Part shown: piece by piece, positions 9,401-16,989 of the stretch
How positions within the stretch are numbered: position 1 is the stretch's first letter
Layout of the letters: every line of letters starts with the position of its first letter
From: an uncultured Muribaculaceae bacterium
Lineage (GTDB): Bacteria > Bacteroidota > Bacteroidia > Bacteroidales > Muribaculaceae
Direction of reading: 5' to 3'
Assembly: GCA_910587355.1 (NCBI GenBank)
Contig: CAJUKF010000041.1
Span: forward strand, 1-25,527
Length of the DNA stretch: 25,527 bases
The notes under the pieces: model-generated
Databases searched by the model: none
Told to the model about the DNA's origin: nothing
The model's input: only the letters and a program-made list of their open reading frames with translations
Position numbers and translations under genes: made by a program

Positions 9401-10912
9401 GTCGCCCGAAAACTCGCCCACCTGATAGACCTGCCCGTTATAGGTATATTCATATGCCACGGCAAGGACTTCGTCGGCGTTCAGGGCCGTGCGGATTGAA
9501 ATATAACCGAGGGTGGAGTTGAGTGTATATTCGCTCGAAGAAAGCAGCCTGGCACTCTCCACTTTCTCATAATCACGGCCGCCGGTAATACCGAACGCCT
9601 CAAGAGGTTCCAGCTCTTGCGTGACCTGATTGATATTGCGGGCGCCTGGATATTCCGTTTTGATAACCTGAAGAAGGTCGTTCGACGCATTGGCCGGATT
9701 CGACAGAGCCGGATTCGTTGTCCAGTGGTCGGAGGCGAGGACGCGGTTTTCGCCCAAGTCCATAAAGGACACAAAGTTACGGGCCTGGTCATATTTACCG
9801 GTCTTATTCGTCACCCATACCTCTATACGTGTGATTTTTATGCCGGAAGAGACAAAAGGCAGACGCGAGGCGAATTTATCGTAGTTGTCGCGGAAATACT
9901 GGGCCAGAAAATAGTGACGGTTCTGGTCATATTCGTCAGCATTGATTGTGAATTTGGTGGTCTGCGCGCCTCCGCGGGTGTTGACACTCTTGGATTCCGA
10001 GTTCTGCTGCGACACAATTGCGGTAGCGGTCAGTTTGCCGAACTGAAGTTTGGTCTTGATACCGAAAAGCGCCGTGCTTCCCCGGATAAGCGACGAACCC
10101 GTGGTGAGCGATACATTACCGGCCTCGATGTTCTTGACAATATCGTCCTCTTTGCCCTCGTAGGCGAGCTTGAGGTTCTTGCTGTCGAAATCGAATGTAG
10201 CGTCGGTATTGTAGGTCATATTGAACTTCATGCGGTCACCGACACCGGCTGCGATTGTCGCCTGTATTTTCTGGTCGAAGTCGAAATAAGTCTTGCGACG
10301 GGCCGAGAGCGAAAGCGCCGGATTGTCGGTTTTGTTGCTCTTGATACCCATCGAAATCTGCACGGAGCCCTGTGTGCGCAGCGACACACCGCCGGGGCCG
10401 AAAATCTTTTCAAGCGGACCGAGCGCGAAATTCATGTCGAGCACGTTGAAGGGCTCTTTTTCCTTGTCGGTAATCAGCCCCATGTTGCGGTCGCGGTAAT
10501 AGCGCTGCATCGAACGGCGGAACTGCCAGTCGTTGTACTGCTGGGCAGTGATTATGAACGGCTGGGCTATGTCGATGCCGCCGAGACGTGTATGCACCAC
10601 ATAACAACCGGTGGCAGGGTCGAATTCTGCCGAAGTAACTATGTTCGAGGGGGTAGAGAGGTCGTAGGCGAGCTCGCTCTGAACGAGGTCTTCGTAGCTC
10701 TGCGGAACCGACGGTCGCACCGGCAGCGGAAGCTGCACGGAGTCGCCGGGAGCAATCGCCGGAGGAGCCGGAATGACCGACGGCGGCGGAGGTGTGATTT
10801 CAGGCTGGTAATACTGGGCTGAAATCGGCAAAGGCACGGCGACAGCTATCCCTATAAGCAACAGGAACAGCCACATAGGTGATGTCTTATATCGCAGATA
10901 AGCTTTTTCCAT
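3458..10912 (-). CDS. sprA: SprA/Sov, giant outer-membrane translocon protein of the type IX secretion system
   Basis: A 2484-residue protein, close in size to Sov of Porphyromonas gingivalis (about 2500) and SprA of Flavobacterium johnsoniae (about 2400). A signal peptide covers residues 1-32 (cleavage near ISA, before Q). A proline-rich linker (PPPPSVIPAPPAIAP) follows, then the SprA N-terminal region with VWVTNKTGKY near residue 370. The remainder is a very long series of amphipathic strands and loops, as expected of the 36-strand barrel known from the F. johnsoniae SprA structure. In that system SprA is the pore that passes folded cargo carrying C-terminal type IX signals across the outer membrane. 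The ruvA-sprA order is common in Bacteroidetes, and here the gap is 18 bases. No frameshift or internal stop is present. None of the secreted proteins in this window shows an obvious type IX C-terminal domain, and the other secretion genes must lie elsewhere. Confidence 0.92.
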   Translation of the reverse strand: MEKAYLRYKTSPMWLFLLLIGIAVAVPLPISAQYYQPEITPPPPSVIPAPPAIAPGDSVQLPLPVRPSVPQSYEDLVQSELAYDLSTPSNIVTSAEFDPATGCYVVHTRLGGIDIAQPFIITAQQYNDWQFRRSMQRYYRDRNMGLITDKEKEPFNVLDMNFALGPLEKIFGPGGVSLRTQGSVQISMGIKSNKTDNPALSLSARRKTYFDFDQKIQATIAAGVGDRMKFNMTYNTDATFDFDSKNLKLAYEGKEDDIVKNIEAGNVSLTTGSSLIRGSTALFGIKTKLQFGKLTATAIVSQQNSESKSVNTRGGAQTTKFTINADEYDQNRHYFLAQYFRDNYDKFASRLPFVSSGIKITRIEVWVTNKTGKYDQARNFVSFMDLGENRVLASDHWTTNPALSNPANASNDLLQVIKTEYPGARNINQVTQELEPLEAFGITGGRDYEKVESARLLSSSEYTLNSTLGYISIRTALNADEVLAVAYEYTYNGQVYQVGEFSGDITTTDQCLFLKMLKSTTSSPYLPMWDLMMKNVYNLGGFQIQKSKFKFNIKYLSDTTGTQINYLPVPGLNNQPLLQVMNLDRIDSNEESNPDGFFDFIDGYTILPSQGKVIFPVVEPFGEHLRSKINNDALAQKYVYQELYDSTIVVARQYADKNKFIMTGEYQASSGSQIRLNAMNVPRGSVIVMAGGVQLTENSDYTVDYAMGIVTITNQSIIDSGQNISVTLENQSMFSTQRKTLLGLDLQYQFNKRLNFGATLLHFSEKALIEKVNIGDETVNNSMLGFNMSYNGEFMWLTNLLNKIPTVNATAPSRLNFTAEYAALLPHSQKTGTNKGSSYIDDFESTQIGIDLRSPYSWFLASTPYDPSPDALFPEGKLSDNTDYGKNRALLNWYFIDRLFTQRNSSMCPGYIKSDLAQLSNPYVRDITVREVFPGRETTYGESQYIQTLNLSFYPDERGPYNVDNVNINEDGTLRNPEKRWGGIMRKMDNTNFEQSNIEYVQFWLLNPFLDPEADNLEGGDLYLNFGEISEDILKDGMKSYENGIPYDGNDTYLKNTVWGRVSSQNSLTYSFDNATGARLAQDVGLDGLPNSDEFTFGTYQNYIDGLRQRLSPASMEAMQTDAFSPFNDPAGDNYHFYLGNDYDAQRLSILERYKRYNGVEGNSLSPEDAPDRLYQSSRSVPDVEDINQDNTLNEYERYFQYHISIRPEDFVVGKNYITDKQVSLQPTRDGKNIEVEWYQFKIPLSDYEKVVGSINDFSTIRFARMFMTGFKKTTHLRFATLELVRGEWRPYDFNLNTRGDSPAQGELDMSVVNIEENASREPVNYVLPPGVTRITDPGQTQITQLNEQSLSLKLTGLNAGDARGIYRNTQHDLRNYKRLQMWTHAEALIDNTTNLRSGDFSIFIRLGSDVKNNFYEYEVPLELTPPGKYDRYLDSDRQIVWPRNNYLDFNLQSLVDLKKERNRAKRDQKSGVGYATLYTGRDPDNERNRIAVMGNPTLSDVRVMLIGVRNNSAAMKDGIVWVNELKVTDFNESGGYAAKVNATLSMSDIATLNLGAHVETAGFGSVDQSLNERRLDDYQQFNVAVQADMGRFLPEKAKLRAPIYYSMSKEKTSPKYNPLDQDVLLKDALDDCETAAERDSISSYAVERSTVQNFSISGLKFDVQSKNPMPWDPANFTLNFSFTKQSKNDPTTEYENTNDYRGSFAYSYSPFIKPFKPFKNLKGKSKNAKFLKDWELQWLPNNISFLTSMSRYYYEQQTRSETDVDFQLPVSVSKNWLWDRQLSLTWNLTKSLSLSFNSNTSARIEETVGAVNRKLFPDRYRDWKDTVWQSIKSLGTPWAYNQTFTGQYKAPFNKIAFLDYLTGSVSYNATYRWDRGATVDGIQMGNSIANQASWTADGRFNFETLYNKFTLLKEVNKRFANTRPTAQPDRKAKKFERTFKLKPDTSLIIKHNLRTKKIKVTAKTVDGKPFVIKTKPIDANSIEVLTRGEDNVKFTIVEVLKDEKSLAREIGEYALRFVMSPRSVSVRYRNTKSMSLPLFAPSIGDVFGQSTKYGPMSPGLDFAFGFTGEDYLQKALDRGWLITDDGQTSPSVFARTNELNIEANFELFKGFKVQLTFNRTDNRNTQTQFMYSGMPQTLSGSYTRTHCAILTSLRSSKADNGYWSDAFAQFLSNIPEVRRRVEAQYVGLNYPMGGFLSDNAHAGMPFDPAVGTVSETSSDVLIPAFIAAYTGRSAAKETLDLFPSFASVMPNWRITYDGLINLGNLRNIFKTFTLSHAYQCTYSIGSFSSYLNWAGTGHGNLGFTLDELSGEPVPSTPYNISSVAITERFAPLIGVNVTLKNDIRINAEYRDQRTLTLNTSAGQLVEATSRGITIGAGYKIVGFNSVLKMKGSQQGVSNDLTLNADFSFQNNQAVIRRIEGNYTQPTSGTNTLNINFTAAYVLSRRLTVSAYFDHQVNTPLVTTSAYPTTNSSYGLSLNLSLAR

Positions 10913-10930
10913 TTACAGCCGGAGCCGTTC

Positions 10931-11515
10931 TCACATCATCGACAGAGCCTTACGCACGGCAGCCTCCACTGTGATTGAAGGCGATTCGCCGAAAAGCTTG
11001 TCGAGCGCCTTTTCGCTCAGCTTCTTGTCGAAACCAAGAGCCGTAAGGGCTGCGAAAGCCTCGTCGAAGGCGTCGCTGTTGGAACGCGTCCGTAAATTTA
11101 ACGTAGCAGCCTCCGATTTTATTTTATCGCGGAGGTCTACAATGATTCTTTCTGCCGTTTTTACTCCTATTCCCTTGATAGCCTTAAGGCGTTTCACATC
11201 GCCGCCGGCAATGACAGCAGCGAGCTCGTCGCCCTGCAGCGACGACAATATTATAATAGCGGTAGCGGCTCCGACACCAGACACACCTATGAGCGAGCGG
11301 AAAAGCTCGCGCTCGCGACGTCCGGCAAAACCATAAAGCACCCACGCATCCTCCCGAATGGATTCGTGAACGTAAAGCAGGGCTTCGGTCTTGCCTTCGA
11401 GAGCCGAATATGTGGGCAGGCTTATATTGAGCATATACCCTACTCCGCCCCGGGTGGCGAGGACGGCCGTGGCAGGAGTAAGCTCATGAATATTGCCTTC
11501 TATAAATTCTAACAT
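10931..11515 (-). CDS. ruvA: Holliday junction branch migration protein RuvA
   Basis: A 194-residue protein, the normal length for RuvA. It has an N-terminal OB-fold (about 1-63, starting MLEFIEGNIHEL), a tandem helix-hairpin-helix domain (GVSGVGAATAIIIL at about 79-92 and IKGIGVKTAERII at about 114-126) and a C-terminal three-helix domain III (about 147-194) that contacts RuvB. RuvA tetramers hold the Holliday junction while RuvB drives branch migration. The open frame runs 38 codons further upstream, but that part is not RuvA-like and includes the promoter. ATG 11515 is therefore the start. ruvB and ruvC are not in the window. sprA follows on the same transcript. Confidence 0.96.
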   Translation of the reverse strand: MLEFIEGNIHELTPATAVLATRGGVGYMLNISLPTYSALEGKTEALLYVHESIREDAWVLYGFAGRRERELFRSLIGVSGVGAATAIIILSSLQGDELAAVIAGGDVKRLKAIKGIGVKTAERIIVDLRDKIKSEAATLNLRTRSNSDAFDEAFAALTALGFDKKLSEKALDKLFGESPSITVEAAVRKALSMM

Positions 11516-11535
11516 GATTGAGCGAAAATTTGATG

Positions 11536-11566
11536 CAAAGTTAAGACTTTTGCGCCATGTATGAAA
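11536..11566 (-). promoter_or_regulatory. Promoter of ruvA-sprA
   Basis: On the minus strand, TTTC (11566-11563) is followed after 19 bases by TAACTTTG (11543-11536), an exact TAnnTTTG match. Transcription would begin near 11532, giving a short leader of about 16 bases. The box lies inside the upstream frame extension of ruvA and argues against a longer RuvA. Confidence 0.6.
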
Positions 11567-11587
11567 TTTTTCGACCTTTCGGACACC

Positions 11588-11615
11588 TTTGCTGTCCAAA
11601 AAAGTAGTAATTTTG
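11588..11615 (+). promoter_or_regulatory. Promoter of the amidase gene
   Basis: TAATTTTG at 11608-11615 matches the -7 consensus. The nearest TTTG (11588-11591) is only 16 bases upstream, shorter than the usual 19-21. Transcription would start around 11619-11620, leaving about 5 bases before ATG 11624. It is back to back with the ruvA promoter. Confidence 0.5.
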
Positions 11616-11623
11616 CGACTGAT

Positions 11624-12424
11624 ATGCATATTTCATCGTTAATCATATCTGCTCTCTGCACATTCGCGATGCTTGCGGTGCCGATGCGCTCAGGCGCTGA
11701 AACGCTGCAAAAACATCCGTTCACCGTTGCCATTGACGCCGGACACGGCGGCAAGGACTTCGGCTGCCGTGGAAAGAAACAAAACGAGAAAACAATAACG
11801 CTCGACGTGGCCCGGCGTCTCAACAAGCTAATTGAGAAAGAATACGGCGACAGTGTCAATGTAGTCATGACCCGAAACAGCGATGTATTCATATCGCTCT
11901 ACGGTCGCGCCGATATCGCCAATCAGGCAGAAGCCGACCTGTTCATATCGATTCACGTCAACTCGGTGGACAAGCGCACCAAAGGACGCACCAAGCTGAG
12001 CGGGGCATCGGTCTACACTGTCGGGCTGCACAAAAGCGAAGCCAATCTCTCTGTGGCCATGCGGGAAAACAGCGTGATTGAACTCGAAGAAGATTTCACG
12101 GAGAAATACCAGGGCTTCGACCCCAACTCATCGGAATCATATATAATATTCGAACTCGGTCAAAACCGAAATATGGCCCGAAGCATCGATTTCGCCTCCA
12201 TGGCTCAGAATGAGCTTATCGCTACTGCAGGGCGCGCCGACAAAGGTGTACGTCAGGCAGGTTTTCTCGTGCTGTGGGCAACAAAAATGCCGGCTGTGCT
12301 TGTCGAGCTTGATTTCATATGCAATCCTGTCTGCGAAACTTTCCTCGGCAGTGACAAAGGGCGCCAGAAGTGCGCTGACGCGCTCTTCAATGCTTTCAGA
12401 CAATATTACAAATCAAAGAACTAA
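11624..12424 (+). CDS. Periplasmic N-acetylmuramoyl-L-alanine amidase (Amidase_3)
   Basis: A 266-residue protein with a signal peptide (about residues 1-25) and one Amidase_3 domain. The zinc ligands are visible: His in IDAGHGG (about residue 41), Glu in QNEKTI (about 55) and His in SIHVN (about 110). The catalytic Glu lies in VELDFICNP near residue 227. The enzyme cleaves the amide bond between MurNAc and the first L-alanine of the stem peptide, as in cell separation or wall recycling. ATG 11624 is preferred over the in-frame ATG at 11561, because the signal peptide begins there and the -7 promoter box lies between the two. The MlaD gene follows after 67 bases, an order often seen in Bacteroidetes. 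Confidence 0.92.
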   Translation: MHISSLIISALCTFAMLAVPMRSGAETLQKHPFTVAIDAGHGGKDFGCRGKKQNEKTITLDVARRLNKLIEKEYGDSVNVVMTRNSDVFISLYGRADIANQAEADLFISIHVNSVDKRTKGRTKLSGASVYTVGLHKSEANLSVAMRENSVIELEEDFTEKYQGFDPNSSESYIIFELGQNRNMARSIDFASMAQNELIATAGRADKGVRQAGFLVLWATKMPAVLVELDFICNPVCETFLGSDKGRQKCADALFNAFRQYYKSKN

Positions 12425-12491
12425 ACATAAGCACCATACGTTTAACCACCAAGAGCGTCCGTCATAGGGCGCAAATACAATCATCCGAACA

Positions 12492-13385
12492 ATGAAAAGA
12501 AAAGAACTACTCATAGGAGTCCTCGCAGTCCTCGCCCTCGCAATTCTCTTCTTCGGCATAAATTTCCTCAAAGGCGTCAACATCTTCAAAGCCGCCAATT
12601 ATTTCTATGCAAGCTATACCAATGTAGAAGGGCTGACACAGTCGGCGCCTGTGACACTAAACGGATATAAAATAGGCATCGTACGCGACATCCGTTACGA
12701 TTACAACAATCCCGGGCATGTAGTGGTTGAGCTCAGTCTCGACAAACAGCTCCGTCTACCGGTCGGTACGGAAGGCGCACTGACCACCGACCTCCTCGGC
12801 ACTGCCTCGATAGCCCTCAAACCAGGCAATCCTGCCAACGGCTATTACAATATCGGCGACACTATCATCGCTACGAAGACAAGCGGCCTCATGGATGCTG
12901 TGAGCACCAACCTCATGCCTGCCGTAAGCACCATTTTCCCGAAAATCGACACTCTCATTTCCAACCTCAACGCCATTACCGGCGACCCGGCACTCACCAC
13001 AAGCGTGAAACGCCTCGATGACATAACCCTCGAACTGCAGGCCACAATGAAATCGCTCAACGCCGTTATGACACAGCTCCGTCCTGTGGCCTGCAACGTG
13101 AAGAGCATCACTGAAAACGTAGATACAATCACCGGCGACCTCGCCGCAGTGTCGGGAATGCTCCGCAATGCTCCCGTCGACACGCTCATGGCCAGTCTAC
13201 AGGCATCGCTTGCAAACCTTGAAGTGCTTACAAACGACCTCAACAACCCCAACGGCACGTTGGGCAAACTCTCTAAAGACCCGGCTCTCTACGACAACCT
13301 CAACGCCACGGTCACCTCTCTTGACTCTCTCTTCACCGACATCAAGCGCAATCCCAAGCGCTATGTCACTATCAAGGTATTCTGA
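12492..13385 (+). CDS. MlaD/MCE-family lipid transport protein
   Basis: A 297-residue protein with an N-terminal membrane anchor (about residues 6-25) followed by one MCE domain (about 36-115, including GLTQSAPVTLNGYKIGIV and DLLGTASIALKPG). A long helical C-terminal region (about 130-290) is rich in T, N, L and D, suited to forming a coiled bundle. MCE proteins form hexameric rings in the periplasm that pass phospholipids between inner and outer membrane with an MlaE/MlaF ABC transporter. Neither transporter gene is adjacent here. It starts 67 bases after the amidase and ends one base before the glycosylase gene, so the three are probably co-transcribed. The specific lipid is not known. Confidence 0.88.
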   Translation: MKRKELLIGVLAVLALAILFFGINFLKGVNIFKAANYFYASYTNVEGLTQSAPVTLNGYKIGIVRDIRYDYNNPGHVVVELSLDKQLRLPVGTEGALTTDLLGTASIALKPGNPANGYYNIGDTIIATKTSGLMDAVSTNLMPAVSTIFPKIDTLISNLNAITGDPALTTSVKRLDDITLELQATMKSLNAVMTQLRPVACNVKSITENVDTITGDLAAVSGMLRNAPVDTLMASLQASLANLEVLTNDLNNPNGTLGKLSKDPALYDNLNATVTSLDSLFTDIKRNPKRYVTIKVF

Positions 13386-13386
13386 T

Positions 13387-13977
13387 ATGACTGTAAACGA
13401 TATTGAAACGCACCCCTGGCCCCCGTTTATTCCCGAGGGAGCCGGGGTGCTTTTTCTCGGCACATTCCCTCCACAACCCAAACGCTGGGCCATGAATTTC
13501 TATTATCCAAACCGCACCAACGACTTCTGGAAGATAATGGGAATCATCATGGAAAATAATCCGGAAGCATTCTACGACAAGGCGAATAAATCGTATCATC
13601 CCGAAAAAATCAAGGAAATGCTCGTAAAGCGCCGCATCGCACTTGCCGACACAGGCATAAAAGTGCGTCGCCTGCGAGATAACGCCTCCGACAAATTCCT
13701 TGAAATTGTAGAAACTCTCGATTTGCCCGCACTACTTGAAACAATGCCTCAATGCCGCGCTATCGGTGCCGCCGGCGAAAAAGCGGCATCAGTTGTCGCC
13801 TCCATTGCCGGTATACCGATTCCTCCGATAGGCATACCGTCGCAGTGGACACTGCCTTCGGGCCGCATAATAGGCATATGGCGCCTCCCTTCGACATCGC
13901 GCGCATATCCTCTCGCTCCCGAGAAAAAAGCAGAGGCCTTCCGCAAATTTCTTAAAGAGGAAGGAATCATCGGCTGA
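13387..13977 (+). CDS. Uracil-DNA glycosylase superfamily protein (deoxyinosine/mismatch-type)
   Basis: A 196-residue protein of the UDG fold. Motif 1 is LFLGTFPPQPKRWAMNFYYP at about residues 22-41, followed by NRTNDFWKIMG. The C-terminal motif is RLPSTSRAYPLA near residues 159-170. The GTFPP and LPSTS elements with the FW pair resemble family 6 (hypoxanthine-DNA glycosylase) more than classical Ung, which carries GQDPYH. The expected role is base-excision repair of deaminated bases, but substrate preference cannot be decided by eye. The open frame continues upstream into the MlaD gene. I chose ATG 13387, two bases after the MlaD stop, because homology starts there. It converges with the GH110 gene, 18 bases apart. 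Confidence 0.78.
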   Translation: MTVNDIETHPWPPFIPEGAGVLFLGTFPPQPKRWAMNFYYPNRTNDFWKIMGIIMENNPEAFYDKANKSYHPEKIKEMLVKRRIALADTGIKVRRLRDNASDKFLEIVETLDLPALLETMPQCRAIGAAGEKAASVVASIAGIPIPPIGIPSQWTLPSGRIIGIWRLPSTSRAYPLAPEKKAEAFRKFLKEEGIIG

Positions 13978-13995
13978 CAGGCGGAAAGACGGTCA

Positions 13996-15741
13996 TTAGC
14001 TGCCGACACGCTTCTCTACATGATTATCGCTCATAATGAAGCCGGATGTATTCCGTACTTCGACAAGGCTGTCGGCAGACACAGCATTATCGGAATTACC
14101 GATTTCAAAAAGGTTATGCCTTATTATAATACTGTCCGATTCCCGTACACTTACCGCAACACTACCCTCACCGAGTATAAAACGGTTGTCCTCAATCGTG
14201 ATATTCCGATGTACGGGTGTGTCGAACCGCTCTACCTCTGGCCAGACAGCAATCACCGGCGAGCCGCATTCAAAGAATGTATTGCCGCATATCGTGAGGT
14301 CGCACACCGGCCCTGATTCATACCACCCGCGTGCATCATCTGAAACCAATATCGCCGACATGGGCATACGGAAGAACACATTATCTTTTATAATGGATTT
14401 GCCACGGGTGGTGATAAGAATTCCGCGGGTGGGAATCCTCGCGAAATAATTATTTGAAATTTCGACTTCGGGTGTCCACGAAATATTTTCAACAGCCAAA
14501 TCATCGATAATCATACCGTCCGGCAATGGAAAAACGACCCGGTCGAGTGTCAGTTCATAATCATATTCATTCAGTTGTCTTACATTCTTTACGCTTGCCG
14601 ACGATAACGCATTCAGCGTATGCCTGTTGACTATCTCGACACTGTCGCCGGCAGCAAAGGGCAAAAAACCATAGGTTTGGGCGTGCATATATCGCACGGT
14701 GAGTCTGTCGGGGGCATCGCTTGCCACAGCTACCAGATGTGTGCCATGGATGTTTACAGGGTCGTCGTGTGCGCCTTCGAAATATGAATTGATTATCCTG
14801 ACGCGGCCTTTGCATGACGACATCTGCACAAAATCGGCAAAACCGGCGTTTGTACGTTCCGTGCCTGCATCAGGGCGGCAACGGATATTATCATATGTGA
14901 TATTTTCTGAAAACTGTCCTACAAGGCCGAAATTGCCGAGAAAGTTAAACTCCGCATTTTCAATCCTTACATCCCGGCTGCGGTTTATGAATCCGCATAC
15001 TTCACTGCGGATACCATGCCGGAACTGATAGATTTCACCGGTGCGGACATCGGGAACGCTGTTGTACACAAAACGCACAAGGTTGTCACCGACGGTATAA
15101 GCCTCTGAGTAATCCTCTATCGGAGAGTCGCACCTCAGAGTCACGTTCTCTTCGGGATAAAAGACCTGAGCCAGTCGAGGATAACGCTCATCGGGGAAAC
15201 GCCAGTCCTCACCAACAAAATAAAATCTGCCGTCAGCAATTTCAAACCGTGACGGCGCAGTAATCTCCGCCGTCATGGAAATGCTGTCGACAGCCACCAC
15301 CTTGAATTCTGGCACTGAGGGGTCGGCGGCAGCAAGCGAAAAGTTTTTCAGTGTCACATTGGTGCAACTGTCAATCACTATAGGAGTCATCTCACCGTGG
15401 GTCACAAACCGTGCACCGTTTCCATCTATGACAACATTCCGCAATCCTTTGAGCCAAATTCCTATATGCTTTGTGGGGTCGGGATTTTCCTGTGCCGAGG
15501 CAGTATTAGACACATAATAGACATGCCGCGCAGCGCGAGTGCGGCTGATATGGTAATCACCCGCTTCAAGGCGAATCGTGACAGGGCGCCCGTCAAAGGC
15601 GGCAGCCTCATCTATGGCTGCACGCAGCACCTCGGTAGCATCTCCTTCAGGCACTGCGACTTCTATCACATTTTCACATCCTGCAGCTACGGTACAAGCC
15701 ACGACGGCAAGCACAGCCAGAAGCTTTGACACAATTTTCAT
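13996..15741 (-). CDS. GH110-type exo-alpha-1,3-galactosidase, lipoprotein
   Basis: A 581-residue protein with a lipoprotein signal (lipobox VAAGC, Cys22) and a right-handed parallel beta-helix. Features recalled from Bacteroides GH110 enzymes are present: YYVSNT near residue 75, KHIGIWLKGLRNVVIDGNGA at 91-110, THGEMTPIVID, and HDDPVNIHGTH at 325-335 with the acidic pair Asp326-Asp327. FADFVQMSS (Asp303) precedes it. GH110 enzymes invert the anomeric centre and remove terminal alpha-1,3-galactose, as in blood group B or linear alpha-Gal structures. The lipid anchor suggests outer-membrane placement. It follows the esterase gene after 6 bases and is co-transcribed with it. No SusC/SusD pair is adjacent. 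Another beta-helix glycosidase is the main alternative. Confidence 0.75.
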   Translation of the reverse strand: MKIVSKLLAVLAVVACTVAAGCENVIEVAVPEGDATEVLRAAIDEAAAFDGRPVTIRLEAGDYHISRTRAARHVYYVSNTASAQENPDPTKHIGIWLKGLRNVVIDGNGARFVTHGEMTPIVIDSCTNVTLKNFSLAAADPSVPEFKVVAVDSISMTAEITAPSRFEIADGRFYFVGEDWRFPDERYPRLAQVFYPEENVTLRCDSPIEDYSEAYTVGDNLVRFVYNSVPDVRTGEIYQFRHGIRSEVCGFINRSRDVRIENAEFNFLGNFGLVGQFSENITYDNIRCRPDAGTERTNAGFADFVQMSSCKGRVRIINSYFEGAHDDPVNIHGTHLVAVASDAPDRLTVRYMHAQTYGFLPFAAGDSVEIVNRHTLNALSSASVKNVRQLNEYDYELTLDRVVFPLPDGMIIDDLAVENISWTPEVEISNNYFARIPTRGILITTRGKSIIKDNVFFRMPMSAILVSDDARGWYESGPVCDLTICGNTFFECGSPVIAVWPEVERFDTPVHRNITIEDNRFILGEGSVAVSVRESDSIIIRHNLFEIGNSDNAVSADSLVEVRNTSGFIMSDNHVEKRVGS

Positions 15742-15747
15742 GATTTA

Positions 15748-16944
15748 TTATTTCTTTCTGAAGAGCATAGGTACGAATTCCGTGAGATAGATGCGCCAGT
15801 TTTTCCAGATATGGCCGTCGGAAGTCTCATAGTAAGTATAGGGCCAATGATTGTCGTCAAGCAACTTACGATATTTGCTATTGGCTTCATAGAGGAAATC
15901 CTTGTCGCCAATGGCAATCCAGTAGAGAGCCGGCTTACTGTCGAACTGCTTTCTGAGTTTAGCCTCCATATCGGCGTAGACAGTTGATTCAGCACCAGAT
16001 TTAGGCATGATTGCAGCGGAGAACAGACCTATGTAATCAAACATATCAGGATACTGCTTTGAAATATGCAGCGAGTGGAAACCTCCCATTGAAAGGCCTG
16101 CGATTGCACGCGCACTCTTCGCTTTGACCGTACGGTAATTTCTGTCGATAAATTTCACGACCTCAGGAAAATGCAGCTCAAAACTTCCTTCCATTGTCTT
16201 AGGCAGCTGTGTTGTAGGCGGAGCGAAACCGAGACTTGATTCGCCAGGAGCAGCCTGAAGGTCGGCATTGCCGTTTGTCATGACAACAATCATTGGCTCG
16301 GCTTTACCCTCTGCAATAAGGTTATCAAGAATCTGCGATGCACGGCCAAGCTCTGTCCAGGCATTCTCATCACCACCCATACCATGAAGAAGATAGAATA
16401 CGGGATAGCGCTTATTGCCGCTCTCATAACCCGCAGGAGTATAGACGGTGAGACGGCGGTCCATACCGAGGGAAGAACTGTGGTACCACACCTTGGACAA
16501 AGTGCCGTGAGGAACATCATTTATTTTATACAAATCGGCCCGTCCTCCGGGAATCAGAAATACATCACTGACCGAACGAACGTCGCGAATGCGGTGAACA
16601 TTCGACGGGTCATTGATTTTAAGGCCGTCGACAATCAATGTATAACTGTAAAGCTCGGGAGCAAGCGGAGTTGGGGTAGTATATTCCCACACACCGTTTT
16701 CCTCTATCATGTCGGCAGTTCCGGGAGCATCGGCATCTCCACGCGGTGTACGGACCTTCTGTGGCGGAAGGAAATCGCCTGTGACCTGTACCTTCACTGC
16801 CTTGGGAGCAAAGAGACGGAATGTGACGGTGTTGTCGGGATGGATTTCGGGAGAAACAATGGGTGAGCCGTCCCAAAGAGCCTGCTGTGCCTGCGTCATA
16901 ATACACGCAAAGACAAAAACCAAAGTCAGAAGATGCTTTTTCAT
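15748..16944 (-). CDS. Secreted CE1-type esterase with N-terminal E-set domain
   Basis: A 398-residue protein with a signal peptide (residues 1-19, TQA before Q). A CBM48-like E-set/immunoglobulin domain (about 25-135, with VTFRLFAPKAVKVQVTGDF) is followed by an esterase-D type alpha/beta hydrolase (about 150-398). The triad is visible: Ser285 in GLSMGG, Asp347 in IAIGDKDF and His378 in SDGHIWKNW. The oxyanion element is LLHGMGGDE. The CBM48-CE1 layout is known from Prevotella and Bacteroides feruloyl or acetyl xylan esterases. Its pairing with a GH110 gene hints instead at removal of an ester group from host or mucin glycans, which is inference. It is the first gene of a two-gene unit with its own promoter at 16990-17020. 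Confidence 0.85.
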   Translation of the reverse strand: MKKHLLTLVFVFACIMTQAQQALWDGSPIVSPEIHPDNTVTFRLFAPKAVKVQVTGDFLPPQKVRTPRGDADAPGTADMIEENGVWEYTTPTPLAPELYSYTLIVDGLKINDPSNVHRIRDVRSVSDVFLIPGGRADLYKINDVPHGTLSKVWYHSSSLGMDRRLTVYTPAGYESGNKRYPVFYLLHGMGGDENAWTELGRASQILDNLIAEGKAEPMIVVMTNGNADLQAAPGESSLGFAPPTTQLPKTMEGSFELHFPEVVKFIDRNYRTVKAKSARAIAGLSMGGFHSLHISKQYPDMFDYIGLFSAAIMPKSGAESTVYADMEAKLRKQFDSKPALYWIAIGDKDFLYEANSKYRKLLDDNHWPYTYYETSDGHIWKNWRIYLTEFVPMLFRKK

Positions 16945-16989
16945 GTCGGTTATCTTACGATTTAAGATTAATAGGTATTATAATGGACA

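Noticed and set aside
9617..10822. 401-residue open frame antisense to the start of sprA
   Set aside because: It lies wholly inside the well-supported sprA gene, has no recognisable domain or signal, and its composition looks like a reverse-frame shadow of a GC-rich gene.
11516..11629. Longer RuvA starting at 11629
   Set aside because: RuvA family similarity starts at ATG 11515, and a good promoter lies inside the extension.
13168..13386. Upstream extension of the glycosylase frame into the MlaD gene
   Set aside because: The extra residues overlap the MlaD reading frame and are not glycosylase-like. ATG 13387, next to the MlaD stop, is the normal start.
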